From contig CATNEN010000038.1 in the NCBI GenBank assembly GCA_950097015.1, positions 19,626,001 through 19,690,000 of the forward strand: a stretch of DNA of 64,000 nt, given 5' to 3'. Every line of letters starts with the position of its first letter. The stretch's first letter is position 1. Source of the DNA: Macrostomum hystrix. Lineage: Eukaryota > Platyhelminthes > Macrostomidae. The notes below the pieces were generated by a model. The model saw only the letters and a list, made by a program, of their open reading frames with translations. It was not told the origin of the DNA and ran no database searches. Made by a program: the position numbers and the translations under genes. Shown here piece after piece: positions 1 through 10,365 of this stretch.

Positions 1-32
1 CCTTAAGCAAGAACCTTATGAGCAGAGGTTGT

Positions 33-345
33 AGAAGTTGTAGCCTTGTGGTTAGAGCGTTGGACTCACGGCTTGAAGGTCGGGGGTTCGATTCCTGACT
101 CCACTGGAACAATATGTGTCCTTTAGCAAGTTCAGTAACTCTACACTGGTTCAGTTCAGCCAGCTGTTAAATGGGTACCAGCATTAGCTGGGATAATTGA
201 AGGTGGTTGTGGCGTCGATCCCCCCAGTCCATGGACTGAACTGCCGTACGCATGCCTTCAGATGCGCCGCGCAATAGCTGCGGCTGTGCTGTCGGCTGCA
301 CATCTGGCCCAATCAGGCAGGTGTAAGCACTTTTTATTTATTATT
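33..345 (+). mobile_element. SINE-A copy (tRNA-derived SINE)
   Basis: A tRNA-like head begins near 41 (A-box-like tagccttgtggttag) and has a B box ggttcgattcc at 85-95. A non-tRNA body follows and ends in a T/A-rich tail near 330-345. The same head and body recur, in either orientation, near 7.3-7.9, 16.1-16.4, 22.6-22.7, 25.3, 31.9-32.1 and 46.6-47.6 kb. Recurrence plus the non-tRNA body marks it as a SINE and not a functional tRNA gene. The family name is mine. Confidence 0.8.
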
Positions 346-520
346 AAGAACCTTAGTAAAAATAACATCTTATAATTTTTGTCGTTAAATATTACTTGAG
401 TTACTTAATATTACTTACTTAAACAGTGAAAAAGTTAGGGCAGATGTACGCATCCTTAGTGAGTGTGTTCTTAGGGGTAAGACACAAGGACACGCGGCGT
501 CAGATGAACTTATTATAGTA

Positions 521-892
521 TCAAGCAGTGCTCACTGTGAATCTCAGCTGAGCCGAAATCTGAGTCGCTGAAGCCTCTCTGTTTTGTTCGTCATCACTAA
601 TCGACTGTTGGCTGCAGCAGCAGCAGCTGGCAGTGCTGGAAGAGCTGGAAGTCTTGTTCCTCAGATCAGGCAACTTGCCAGCAACTTGCCAAGCCCTACC
701 AGACACTGAAACTCCACCGCCCGCACCCGCTGCGATGGTTGCCAGTCCTCGGACGCTGTCTTCAATGTGCAGCAGCTGCTGCTGCTCCTGCTGCTGCAGC
801 CGGCCAATGGAGCCGGCGAGGTCAACAAATACGTGGTGATTAGCGCGGTGACTGGCGATGGCGTGCAGGTCATGGTTAATCAGCTTGAACAT
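521..892 (-). CDS. Hypothetical 123-residue ORF
   Basis: This is an uninterrupted minus-strand frame from ATG at 892 to the stop at 521. The first half (residues 1-60) is amphipathic, Gln-rich and could form a short coiled coil; the middle contains a GAGAGGG stretch and the second half is Ser- and Cys-rich. Part of the open frame results from a short CAG-type repeat near 615-640 and 770-805, which keeps several frames open. I do not recognise a family. It could be a small single-exon gene, one exon of a gene continuing outside the window, or chance. Confidence 0.28.
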   Translation of the reverse strand: MFKLINHDLHAIASHRANHHVFVDLAGSIGRLQQQEQQQLLHIEDSVRGLATIAAGAGGGVSVSGRAWQVAGKLPDLRNKTSSSSSTASCCCCSQQSISDDEQNREASATQISAQLRFTVSTA

Positions 893-1430
893 TGTAGATT
901 GAGTGTTTTCACTTTTTAGGAGTTTGTTAGGTCCTATCAGTTAGATTTCTACTTTGACAGAAACGTATACATGCATTGGCATTTTCAAAGGGAACAGCTT
1001 GTGCCATAGAATGAGTGTGAGCGATTTCTGAAAGCTCTAAAACTCCAACATCTTATCAGCCATTCGCCAAAACTGGTAAGAAAAGATTTGTTAACTTTTT
1101 TTTATAAATAAAAGCATCAGCAATTTTTAATAACGGTCTTCCATGATCGCAATTGCCGGCTCACTATGTACATAGATCTCATATACCTAGATGGGCCACT
1201 CACCCATCAGACCACGCGTTTTTCACTTTGCCGCAGTAGACACTATTTTAAACTCGAAGTGAAGCAGTTATTCTATTGCGTATGTTCCACTGGTACAGAT
1301 GGGTGTCTGATGACAGAAACCAGCAATGTAGGCATAACTTTTCTGCTCACAATTGAGGAGTTGGGTTTTTCTCACACAAAAACTTTCCTCCTAACTTCTA
1401 GATTTAATCGAATCTAGGTAACTAGGTCCC
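893..1430. other. Intergenic, no gene seen
   Basis: The stretch is moderately AT-rich. An 83-codon plus-strand frame at 1166-1417 has no recognisable features, and I treat it as chance. Confidence 0.5.
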
Positions 1431-1469
1431 CTTAAGAAATGTGCTAGTCCTACACTTGCAGCGGCTTAC

Positions 1470-1860
1470 TGCCACGCGCGGTTATCTCAATATAACCACT
1501 TCCCGACGGGCGATTGTTCCCCGTGAACAATTATTCGGCCTTCGGTCTCCGAAATTAATTCGCGAGGACCGGGTAATCTCCGAGTTCCTCCGGTAGTTCC
1601 TCGAAATTCGGGATAACTTTTAAAATCCCCGCTAACTGTATGGAGAGGAGGAGCGCTTCAATACAGCAGACACTTAGTTGAGCAGGCTTTACTAAGTGTG
1701 CCTACAATTAAAATAACTAACACAACACAAAAGGGTTCCTGATATATTTATTGCCTGTAGGCCGGGACAGTCGACTTACGTGAAGTCGAAGACTCCTCTT
1801 GTAGGTCGCTGGAGACGCCGGTCGGACCCGCTGATCTGGACCTGATTTTCCGTGACTCCA
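1470..1860. other. Structured, CpG-containing segment with consecutive hairpins (possible LTR-like remnant)
   Basis: Three inverted repeats follow each other. GGTTAT/ATAACC lies at 1480-1497, ATTGTTC/GAACAAT around a five-base loop at 1513-1531, and TTCGG/CCGAA at 1534-1553. The composition is CpG-richer than the flanks. Further downstream a TTTATT at about 1748 would read AATAAA on the minus strand. This could be a solo LTR or a structured non-coding element; no paired LTR was found. Confidence 0.3.
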
Positions 1861-2699
1861 GCGCATGTGTATTTATAGTCTTTCAAAAGTTGTTACATTG
1901 TATGGTGCAATCGCGTGATGGATCCATGCTGGTTCTGGTTGACCTACTGACAGTTTGACATTTTCTACTAAAGAAGCGGAAGCTAGAGGGGTGGCTACTT
2001 GACGGATTAACTAAAGGTGTGATTTCATCATTGAGTCATTCTATTTCCGTCGGTCTATTTTTGGTTCTTACCATAATGACGTTGTTGCGCATGCTTGTGT
2101 ATAGCGTTGCTAAGATACCGTATCTATTGTCGTAAGCGTTTTACTATATTCGCATTGACGATGCTCTATTTCCTACTATTGAAGCGCGAGAAGTAGTAAA
2201 ATATGTATCTGAATTTGTAATGTTAAATATCGCAATTTTGGACTTTCACGAAAATCAGTCATTTGTTTTGGGAGCTATCGTAAAGTATGGGCGGTGGTCT
2301 ATAGCGTGGTCTCTGTTAGGAGTTTACCTGATATCTACCTGATAGGAGTTTGGCTATTTCTGATAGCAAATCTATAGCCTTACTAAACTAGCATGTATAG
2401 GGCTGTATGGCTGAAGCTAGCGAAAAATCAATAAACTCCTGATCTCTCAAAACCCCCCTATTCCAGTCTTGCCAATAGCTCTCGTTAATTCCAGCATGTG
2501 CACAATACGAGTTTAGCTAGCCAAAGCCAGTGCCGAGACTACACTCACTACCTATTATTGTGCCCATTGCGCAGCGACACTCCTTGAAACCCGGATCAAT
2601 AGTATAGCCTCTCTGAGCCTGTTGAGTCTATTTGCGCTATTTAAACCAGCCCTCTGGCCTGTTCTACTCCGTATAGACAGGATATGAAACACTCCTAGA
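1861..2699. other. Intergenic upstream of the first gene; contains a Repeat-C fragment
   Basis: About 2225-2290 matches, in reverse orientation, the dispersed Repeat-C copy at 3460-3510 (shared words include gactttcacg and gggagctat). Otherwise nothing coding is visible. Confidence 0.45.
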
Positions 2700-5676
2700 T
2701 TGGATCTTCTCCCCTATAGTCTGAAGAAAATGCCACATCCTTCCCTACTGGCTGTGCTGCTCCTGGGCCTAGCTACAGCGGAAATCAGCACCGCAGTGGC
2801 CCCAAACCTGACAGAGTTCAACAAATCCTGCTCAGCTGTTGACAATCTGCTCATAAATCGTGTCTGCTCCGGCGTACCAAACGAGACTCTGAGAATCTTC
2901 GGTGAGGATTTCGGCGTTCACTATGTGCGCGGCAAGACCAAGTCGAGAGTGTTTGTCGGCCTCATTCTGAGCAGATGCCAGCCTGGAGAATACTGCGTCC
3001 ACCTAGCACAGGTGAGTATTGGCAAGTTTCCTATCAATTTAGAGAGCGCTAACCATCTGGCTTTGATTTCTTATCAATTAGGTCCGTTTTTATAAGAATA
3101 AGTGATCTTATCTTCTTTAGCGCTCGAGTATGAAAGCTTCATAAAAATAATTTTGAGGGCATCATTTTGGTCGACAGTTGGCCAACAGCCAGCGAGGATA
3201 CAGTTCTGTTCATCCATCACACAGTACATTCAAATAGGAAATAGGTACATCTATCTGCCCAGCCCAGATCTCACCTTCTGACAGTGTCCACTGTCACTGC
3301 GCCTTAAAGACATTGGGGATTGCGAGACCAAATGAATGTAATATCGCCGCGAAAACTGTTTCTACCCGAACAAAGATTCAAACTTCAGATCTGTCTGTTA
3401 TTAATAGTTTTGACAAAAGACAAATGGGTGTTTCAAATACCCATTGCCTACTTCACAATAGCTCCCAAACCAAATGACTGATTTCCGTGAAAGTCCATGA
3501 TATGGAGCAAAATTTTCCGATCTTTACTATGAATAAACTTTCATTGCCGTCCGACCTCAGCATCGTTGAGATATTCAGTGATTCGGTGACAAGGACAACA
3601 AACGAAGGCTAGTTATAGGCTAGTTAACTAACCATAGGCTAGTTAACCTAATCCAGTCTTCCCAAATTTTCAAAACAAATCAGTCGGAGCCATCCGAACT
3701 GGAAGATAGACTCCTGCTGAGCTGGCGAGACGATCGCATTCGCTCGAATCTCTGCGGCCTGCGGCCCTGCTTAGGCGGCCTGCCGCCGTGTCCAAAGTCG
3801 CCAACAGATCTGGAGCGTCGGCTGACGTTCGACGCCGTCGGGTTGCTGTGCGGCCTGACTGCCCTGCAGCAAGCCGGTGGCCCGGTGCCCTACTGCCTGG
3901 AGGGAGCGCTGGACTTGCTGCAGTACGCCTACGCCGACGCTGCTAGGGAGAGCAGCCACACTTCCGCTAGGGAAGTCTGCGACTGCGTTGGGCAGCCGGG
4001 CGTGCCCTGTCCACCAAGGTGTCGCCAGGTCTGTGCCAGTCCGCTAAAACCTTTCATTTCTACCGGAATAAGAAATTATTTTGAATTTTAGTTTGGCTGT
4101 TGTGCACACTCACGCATTTGTGCATCTGCCCTGACTGTCTCATGGTCAGACAGTGAACACTATCGCTGGTCCTTGGGTTGGTCGACCCTCAAGGGCACAA
4201 GCCCCCATGAAGACTCCGCGATGGTGCCCCAGAATGAGTGTGGCCTCGCCGCGGTTTCGAGCTCAGGAATAAGCTACAACCTCGTCGAAGAAAGAAGTTT
4301 ACAATACACATGTGATGCTTAAACGCTTAGAAAACAATTCATTCCAGATGATCTACAAGCTCAACTGTCTCTTCAGCCAGTGCCGGACACACGAGAGGAA
4401 CCATATAGTGAGGTAATCACTTGAGTTACCTGTTGGGTAGTTATCAAGTCTCAAGCAAGGTTCACAGCTGTTTAAGCTAAGAAAATATACTTCCAGTTTC
4501 CCAGCTTGGCATTGGTACTTCGCTAACGGTGAAGCACTTAAAGCTAAGTACAATGTGACCTTCTGCGAGCGACCAATCGAGACCGCCGCTGCAGCTGATG
4601 GCAATAGGGTGAGGCAATGTCAGCCTGTACCTCACAATCACGAATATGTCCGCAGACAACCTTCCTAGGTATCTCATAACTGTAGACATGTCCATGGAAA
4701 CCTTGCCCTGTACCTAAAAAATTTTCCGATCCACAAATTTACTAATTAACATCAACTGTCGCCAATACCTCGCAGCCTTCACCAGTATCGCACAGCCTTC
4801 CCCAGTATCTCACAGCCTTCCCCAGTATCTCACAGCCTTCCCCAGTATCTCACAGCCTTCCCCAGTATCTCACAGCCTTCCCCAGTATCTCACAGCCTTC
4901 CCCAGTATCTCACAGCCTTCCCCAGTATCTCACAGCCTTCCCCAGTATCTCACAGCCTTCCCCAGTATCTCACAGCCTTCCCCAGTATCTCACAGCCTTC
5001 CCCAGTATCTCACAGCCTTCCCCAGTATCTCACAGCCTTCCCCAGTATCCCAAAGCCTTACCCATTATCTCACAGCCTTCCCCAGTATCCCAAAGCCTTA
5101 CCCATTATCTCACAGTCTTACCCAGTATCTAAAGTCTTACCCTGTATCTCACAGCCTTCCCCAGTATCCCAAAGCCTTCCCCATTATCTCACAGCCTTCC
5201 CCAGTATCTCACAGCCTTCCCCAGTATCTCACAGCCTTCCCCAGTATCTCACAGCCTTCCCCAGTATCTCACAGCCTTCCCCAGTATCTCACAGCCTTCC
5301 CCAGTATCTCACAGCCTTCCCCAGTATCTCACAGTCTTACCCAGTATCTCACAGTCTTACCCAGTATCTCACAGCCTTCCCCATTATCTCACAGCCTTCC
5401 CCAGTATCTCACAGCCTTCCCCAGTATCTCACAGTCTTACCCAGTATCTCACAGCCTTCAAAATGACAAGAAACCAGTACGCTACCATCATTTCAGGGCC
5501 CGGTAATTCTAGCATTCTTCCCAAATATGGGCAACGTTGTGATGGCAGTTGTACTAATTGTGGTGGTCGCAGCCCTCCTAATGGTTGGCGTCACTTGCGT
5601 CTGCTGGCAGAGGATCTTCCTGAACAAGTATTCTCGAGACCGAGTCGGCTATACTGAGGTCAAAGGTACGCTGTGA
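2700..5676 (+). CDS. Novel Cys-rich type I single-pass membrane protein, 5 exons
   Basis: The exons are 2700-3011, 3684-4028, 4348-4412, 4497-4608 and 5497-5676. All junctions are GT-AG, phases agree (0, 0, 2, 0), and the product is 337 residues. The first ATG is at 2700; an in-frame ATG at 2730 gives a classic signal peptide (MPHPSLLAVLLLGLATA). The ectodomain has 16 cysteines, an even number suggesting up to eight disulfides, and N-glycosylation sequons NLT, NKS, NET and NVT. Exon 5 encodes one transmembrane helix (VVMAVVLIVVVAALLMVGV) followed by a basic juxtamembrane segment and a short tail ending GYTEVKGTL. I recognise no domain family, so receptor, adhesion or ligand-precursor roles are all open. 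Intron 4 holds a 20-bp minisatellite. A gene in the opposite orientation (GPCR) follows downstream. Exon 1 and exon 5 are the surest; the exon 3 boundaries rest mainly on phase. Confidence 0.7.
3440..3640 (+). repeat. Repeat-C copy (dispersed interspersed repeat)
   Basis: The segment resembles 23692-23895, in the same orientation, over most of its length (shared words tagctccc, catcgttgagat, gtgacaaggacaac). A shorter part recurs at 53250-53330 and, inverted, at about 2225-2290. It lies in intron 1 of the type I membrane-protein gene. The class is unknown; I saw no tRNA head. Confidence 0.6.
4115..4285 (-). mobile_element. SINE-B fragment
   Basis: It matches the middle of the SINE-B copy at 7488-7850, including the CTGACT..CTCAT..TCAG..CAGTG segment and the GCCTCGCCGCGG..CGAGCTCAGG tRNA-like B-box region. 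It lies in intron 2 of the membrane-protein gene. Confidence 0.65.
4769..5460 (+). repeat. Minisatellite, 20-bp unit (about 34 copies)
   Basis: The unit is cccagtatctcacagccttc, with a block of variants (aaagcc, cattatc, gtctta) in the middle. It fills most of intron 4 of the type I membrane-protein gene and ends 36 bases before the exon 5 acceptor AG at 5496. Every unit carries acceptor-like words (pyrimidines followed by CAG). Confidence 0.97.
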
Positions 5677-5975
5677 GGATCTCACAGAGAATGGGATTTT
5701 ACTCGAACGAGTTTTCTAGTAAAAGTTTTTTACGTGCGCAAAGTCTATATGCAGAATTAAACTTTCTCAAATCCAAAAATGTACTTTGAAAGCACTTGCC
5801 ATAAGTTTTATTTTCTGATAACGTTAACGTGCTTGGTGTTAAAGTCTTAATACTTTACTTATCAATTGCGTAGCCAACAGCCGTTTGTTTTATACTTTTT
5901 TGTTTTTAACTTATCGCCAATGCTTTTCGTCTTTTATGGTCGGTGATTTTTTCATTTTTATTCCCTAAAATGTGA

Positions 5976-5981
5976 AATAAA
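5976..5981 (+). terminator. Candidate polyadenylation signal AATAAA
   Basis: A canonical hexamer lies about 300 bases after the stop codon at 5674-5676, in AT-rich sequence. It is the best polyadenylation signal seen for the type I membrane-protein gene. Confidence 0.45.
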
Positions 5982-6147
5982 AACAATAAGTCAAATACAG
6001 ATACCGTCTTGGACACCAGAAATGTTATTTGAAATTTTTCATTTATTCGTACTAATAAATCAACTTTAAATTACTTAGCTTTGTTACTATTTTTAGCTCA
6101 AGTGTACAAGGAAAGATTGGGTGTATATGCTGAGTCATAAGTTTCTA

Positions 6148-6415
6148 TTTATAGCTCGGGCGTGCCTAGTAAGGTCGTTGGATCTGATGAGGGATTTCCC
6201 GAGTTTTCTATTTTTAGTTTAAGCGTGCATAGTAAGGTCGGTGGATTTGATGAGGGATAATCCCGAGCTTTCTATATTTAGCTTAGGTGTGCATAGTAAG
6301 TTCGGTGGATATGATGAGGGATTTCCCCAAGTTTTCTATTTTTAGTTTAGTGTGCATAGTAAGGTCGGTGAAGCTGATGAGGGATTTCCCGAGTTTGCTA
6401 TTTTTAGCTCATATT
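6148..6415. repeat. Degenerate 63-bp tandem repeat, 4 copies
   Basis: The word agtaaggtcg and close variants occurs at 6168, 6231, 6295 and 6358. Each is followed by a gatgaggga.. tttcccgag segment and a ctatttttagttt linker. It lies in the 3' intergenic space between two convergent genes. Confidence 0.85.
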
Positions 6416-6561
6416 GCATGTTGCAATAACAAACAATAGTGATTGACGAGATTAGGGAATCGCGTCTTTAGGTAAAGGATTCTCTTCCTTTGGGGTTTAA
6501 ACAAAGACCAGCTGATGCTACTCGTGTTTTAGCGTCCCATAATTGGGCCAATAAATCAATT

Positions 6562-8393
6562 TCAGAACCGGGTTATTTTGACAGCCCCTTGAACAGTGCC
6601 GTCGGTAATGCAGCGCAGCTCTTCAACGCCATGATCTAATCTGACCAATCTAAGAACGGCCTTTTTAAATGCCGGCATAAACAAGAAATAAATGATTGGA
6701 TTGACAATCATGTTCAGATTGACCAAAATCAAGCTAATGTTATAGAATAGGCCCTTCTGGTCGAAGTTGAATAGGTGAAACATGTGCAGCAGGTAGCAGA
6801 TCTGATTGGTAGTGAAGCAAATCAGGTAAGCAATGCCTGCTATCACAAAGGTTTTGAGCAGCACTCTCGATGCTGTGAGCTTCCGTCGCAGACTCTCTTC
6901 TGGCACCGATCTAGATTTTCTTCTCAGGCTGCAGATCATGGTCGTATAGCAGACTGTCATGTTCAGCAATGGCAGGCCGAATGTCATAACAAAATTTTGC
7001 ACTCCGAATAAATTCGAAACCCATTGCGGAATGTCCCGGGTGTACACGCAGCAGTCTCGAGTGTTCGGATCCGAGTTTGGTCCTCTGGTGACATCAAGCA
7101 GGACTCGCCAGTCGTGCAGGCAGCTGTAGACCCAGACGCTGGCGCAGATGAGCTGAAGTTTGCGCCGACTTCGAGACACCATGGGAAATACCAGGGCGAC
7201 GAAGCGTTCCACAATGATCACCTGCAGATTTAGCTGCAACAAGTTTGCGGGATGCTCGGTCTCAGTCAGACTTATAATTTTATAATGCCAATTACACCTG
7301 CCCCTATTAGGCCGACAGCACAGCCGCAGCTATCTGGAGGTTGCGTACACCTGTTCAGTCCATGGACTAAGGGGACGCTATGGGCACCCTCAATTACTCC
7401 AGCTATTGCTGGTACGCATTTAACAGCTGGTGAACTGAAGCAATGAAGTGTTAAGTGTCTTGCTGAAAGAACACTATATATAGTTAATAATTGCAAGAGG
7501 GCTGCAAGCAATGGCACATCATTTAGTGACACTAGACCCGCGGCCAGCGAGGAGGCAATTCTGCCCATTCCGCTGACTCCTGAGCACACACTCACACAGA
7601 TACTGTACGCAGGCACACGCTCACACAGATGTGTGCACCTGCCCTGACTTTCTCATCGTCAGGCAGTGTACACTCTCACTGTTCCTTGGAGGTTGGCCCT
7701 CAAGGGCGTAAATTTGCACGACAAGCCCCCAAGACTTCTCTACACGGCTGCGCCCCAATTTAATGTGGCCTACGCCGTGGAATCGAGCTCAGGGACCTTG
7801 GTGCGAGAGGCAAACGCGTTAACCGCTCTGCCACCGACCCCCCTGTTGCTGCTTAAAGGACACAAATTGTTCCAGTAGAGTCGGGAATCGAACCCCTGAC
7901 CTTCGAGTCGTTAGCCCGATGCTCTAACCACTAGGCTACGAGCTCCTTGATAGTAGTCAGGGGGGCAGCAACTCACCGTACTGCAGATGACCAACACCCA
8001 GATGATGTACTCGCTGAACCAGACGCGGCAGAGGAGGGATCCGATGGCGTTGATTGGCACCTGGCGCGGGGCATCCAGTGTGGCCCACTTGACAGCCGTG
8101 GCCAAGCAAGCGAACAAGTCAATAGCCGATTGGTTCAGCACTAGTAGGCGCGGATTTCGGCTAGTTATGTGATAGTTCTGACCGAATGTAACCAGCACAA
8201 TGGTATTGGCGACAGTGCCGAAAATTGACACGGACAGAAAGATCCATGGAAGAGCTTCCAGAGCTGACGAATTGTTGCCACCCAGTCGCTCTCTGTTGTC
8301 TTGCAGGCAAGCCAAGAAGCCACTATCGAAGCTGCTATTGGTAGAATTCATGTTAGCCTGCGAAAACAATAGAAAGTTATTTCTCTCGCTCAT
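6562..8393 (-). CDS. Class A (rhodopsin-like) GPCR, 2 exons
   Basis: Exon 1 is 8393-7977 (139 codons) and exon 2 is 7233-6562, joined in phase 0 through ACG|GTGAGT and TTGCAG|CTA to give 362 residues. The N-terminus has several Asn sequons. Seven hydrophobic helices follow in order: TM1 near PWIFLSVSIFGTVANTIVL; TM2 with LNQSAIDLF (the conserved Asp); TM3 ending VERFVALV, where ERF stands for DRY; TM4 near ICASVWVYSC; TM5 with the conserved Pro in FGLPLLN; TM6 with ICFTTNQ instead of CWxP; TM7 with NPIIYFL (NPxxY). The splice site falls inside TM3. The predicted role is plasma-membrane signalling through G proteins. The divergent extracellular loops and the ERF and TM6 variants suggest a lineage-specific peptide-type or orphan receptor. 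The intron holds a SINE nested in another SINE. Confidence 0.9.
7275..7947 (-). mobile_element. SINE-A copy split by a nested SINE-B
   Basis: The body lies at 7275-7487 and the tRNA-like head at 7838-7947 (B box ggttcgattcc on the minus strand near 7885-7895, A-box-like words near 7920-7945). The two halves are collinear with the copy at 33-345. They are separated only by the SINE-B insertion. The element sits in the intron of the GPCR. Confidence 0.8.
7488..7850 (-). mobile_element. SINE-B copy, full-length reference (tRNA-derived SINE)
   Basis: Read on the minus strand, it begins with a tRNA-like head (ggcagagcggttaacgcg as A box; gagctcgattcc as B box). The body carries gacgatgagaaagtcaggg and ends at gcaagagggctgcaa.., with an A/T-rich tail outside. 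At least seven relatives occur in the window. The family name is mine. Confidence 0.82.
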
Positions 8394-8564
8394 AAATCAA
8401 AAGTTTGATCTCGCAAACTATTTATTGTACTTGCTGAATCGTTTGACAACATGCCTAATGTTCATCGTGCTCTATGAGCTTGAAAACATAATCTCAGTTT
8501 AATGTTCTCAATTCGACAGGCTTTGTCGATTCTCAAATAAACGATTCTAAAATCGTAAAATCTC

Positions 8565-8940
8565 AATTCGACGATACTCAATTTAACGATTCTCAATTTA
8601 ACGATTCTCAATTTAACGATTCTCAATTTAACGATTCTCAATTTAACGATTCTCAATTTAACGATTCTCAATGTAACGATTCTCAATGTAACGATTCTCA
8701 ATTTAACGATTCTCAATGTAACGATTCTCAATTTAACGATTCTCAATTTAATGATTCTCGATTAAACGATTCTCAATTTAACGATTCTCAATTTAACGAT
8801 TCTCAATTTAACGATTCTCAATTTAACGGTTCTCTATTTAACGATTCTCAATTTAACTATTCTCAATTTAACGATTCTCAATTTAACGATTCTTGATTAA
8901 AACGATTCTCAATTTAACGATTCTCAATTAAACGATTCTT
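8565..8940. repeat. Minisatellite, 15-bp unit (about 24 copies)
   Basis: The unit is aacgattctcaattt, with occasional substitutions (tgtaac, gattctcg). Because 15 is divisible by 3 it produces a repetitive minus-strand ORF, which is not a gene. It lies 170 bases upstream of the GPCR start, in its 5' flank. Confidence 0.97.
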
Positions 8941-9438
8941 AATTTTTTCTCATTTGCTTTTGTCAAGCAAATTTATCGATGTCATCAAATTTTTGTCTGA
9001 GCTTAAATTAAAATAGACAATTTATTTCAATCAAATTTCCTGAATTTTTTAAAGACCTTTAATTACCTTTAATTTAAGCTTTGTAATTAACAGCCGAAAT
9101 GTAATTACCTCCTTATTAAACCACTAACGAGCCAATAATTGCTTTCTATAGTCGCTCATTATGACGTAAAATCTCTTTATTACTAATTTAACTGTCTCAG
9201 CAAACATACAATTAAGCATTTCTAATAAACGCACAGACTTTAATTGAGTACACTTGTAGTGTACTCAATTATTCACAGGTAGATGAATGCTGTTAAGGGT
9301 CTAACATATAATACAATGGGATTGACTACATTTATGAGAATCAAATTAGTGAATAAAATGTGTCTGCATTTCACATGCTGACTATCTTTTTCAAAGGTCA
9401 GTGGGATGTTCTTTAGAATAGGTTTTTAGGCTGTCGGC
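8941..9438. other. AT-rich intergenic, nothing seen
   Basis: The base composition is strongly AT. I saw no coding frames, hairpins or family repeats. Confidence 0.5.
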
Positions 9439-10365
9439 TGGTGGTGACAAAAGACCCATAGTCTGCGAGGAGGCAATTCTGCCCATTTCGCTGACTCCTG
9501 AGCACACGCGCACTGTATGGTTGTACGAGGGGTGTTGCAAAAGTTTCCGGACTACGAGTAATGCTCGTCATGGTGATAATTTTAGTCTGATTCAGCAAAA
9601 AATCTAAACAGACGAACAGGCAACCGTATTTTTTTATATTATTAAGTTTCAGAAAGTTTGGAGTTGATGGTCCAAAGTAATAAGCGATTGTACACTAGAT
9701 TGTTATAGTCATGAAATACGATTTCCGAGTTACAGCTACCAATCACTGTCACTGTCGCTTCTATCGCCGGATGCGTCCACAGGTTGATTGCTGGCTCGCT
9801 CCACGTATTCGAAATTTACGGAGATGCATTTTCGGTAGCGCTCAATCAGCTTGTCGAAGCCAGACTCCCAGAAGCTGGCATCGAACTGACGTCGAGACTT
9901 GTTGGCTGCTTCGATGACCTCCTCGCGCGTTGTGAAGATCTCGCCCCGGATTGGCATCTTCATTGGGCCAAAGAGGTGGAAATCGGCGACGGCGAGATCG
10001 GGACTGTAGGCTTGGTGGTTCAGCAGTCGTTGGAAGCTGGCTTTCCTTAGACCCGAACTCCGATGGATTCTTCAATCGACTCATTTTCGCTCACTTTTGG
10101 TTTGTGAAAAATCGTGTCAACAGCTTCCAAGGGTTGCAACCTATTTTGGCCCTCATGTATGCTGCGGTTGACTAAGCTGCATAACATTTTAGGAAAAGTA
10201 TTTTCTACGGCTGAATACCATAGACATCAATTTTCAGCCAAATCAAACACGAATTGTCACCATGGATTAGCATTAGTCCGGAAACTTTTGCAACACCCCT
10301 CTGCCTTTACATCTGCCCTGACTTTCTCATCGTCAGGCAGTGTACACTCTCACTGTGCCTGTGCT
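9439..10365 (-). mobile_element. SINE-B copy interrupted by a mariner element
   Basis: The 3' part of SINE-B is at 9439-9535 and the continuing part at 10308-10365. The two join into one SINE-B segment when the mariner element at 9536-10307 is removed. Confidence 0.8.
9536..10307 (-). mobile_element. Mariner (DD34D) element, internally deleted
   Basis: Terminal inverted repeats begin gaggggtgttgcaaaagttt at the left end and mirror at 10273-10302; similarity extends about 60 bases inward. TA dinucleotides flank the element (9534-9535, 10308-10309), as expected for Tc1/mariner. The minus strand around 10035-9736 encodes a transposase C-terminus. It contains the third catalytic Asp in YSPDL, ADFHLFGPMK, and the terminal ERYRKCISVNFEYVE block. 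The N-terminal DNA-binding part and first Asp are absent, so it is not autonomous. Confidence 0.88.

Noticed and set aside
41-113. Functional tRNA gene
   Set aside because: A and B boxes are present, but the arms do not fold convincingly and the same head recurs attached to one SINE body in several places.
3771-3959. Minus-strand ORF over membrane-protein exon 2
   Set aside because: Shadow of exon 2, whose plus frame has matching splice phases on both sides.
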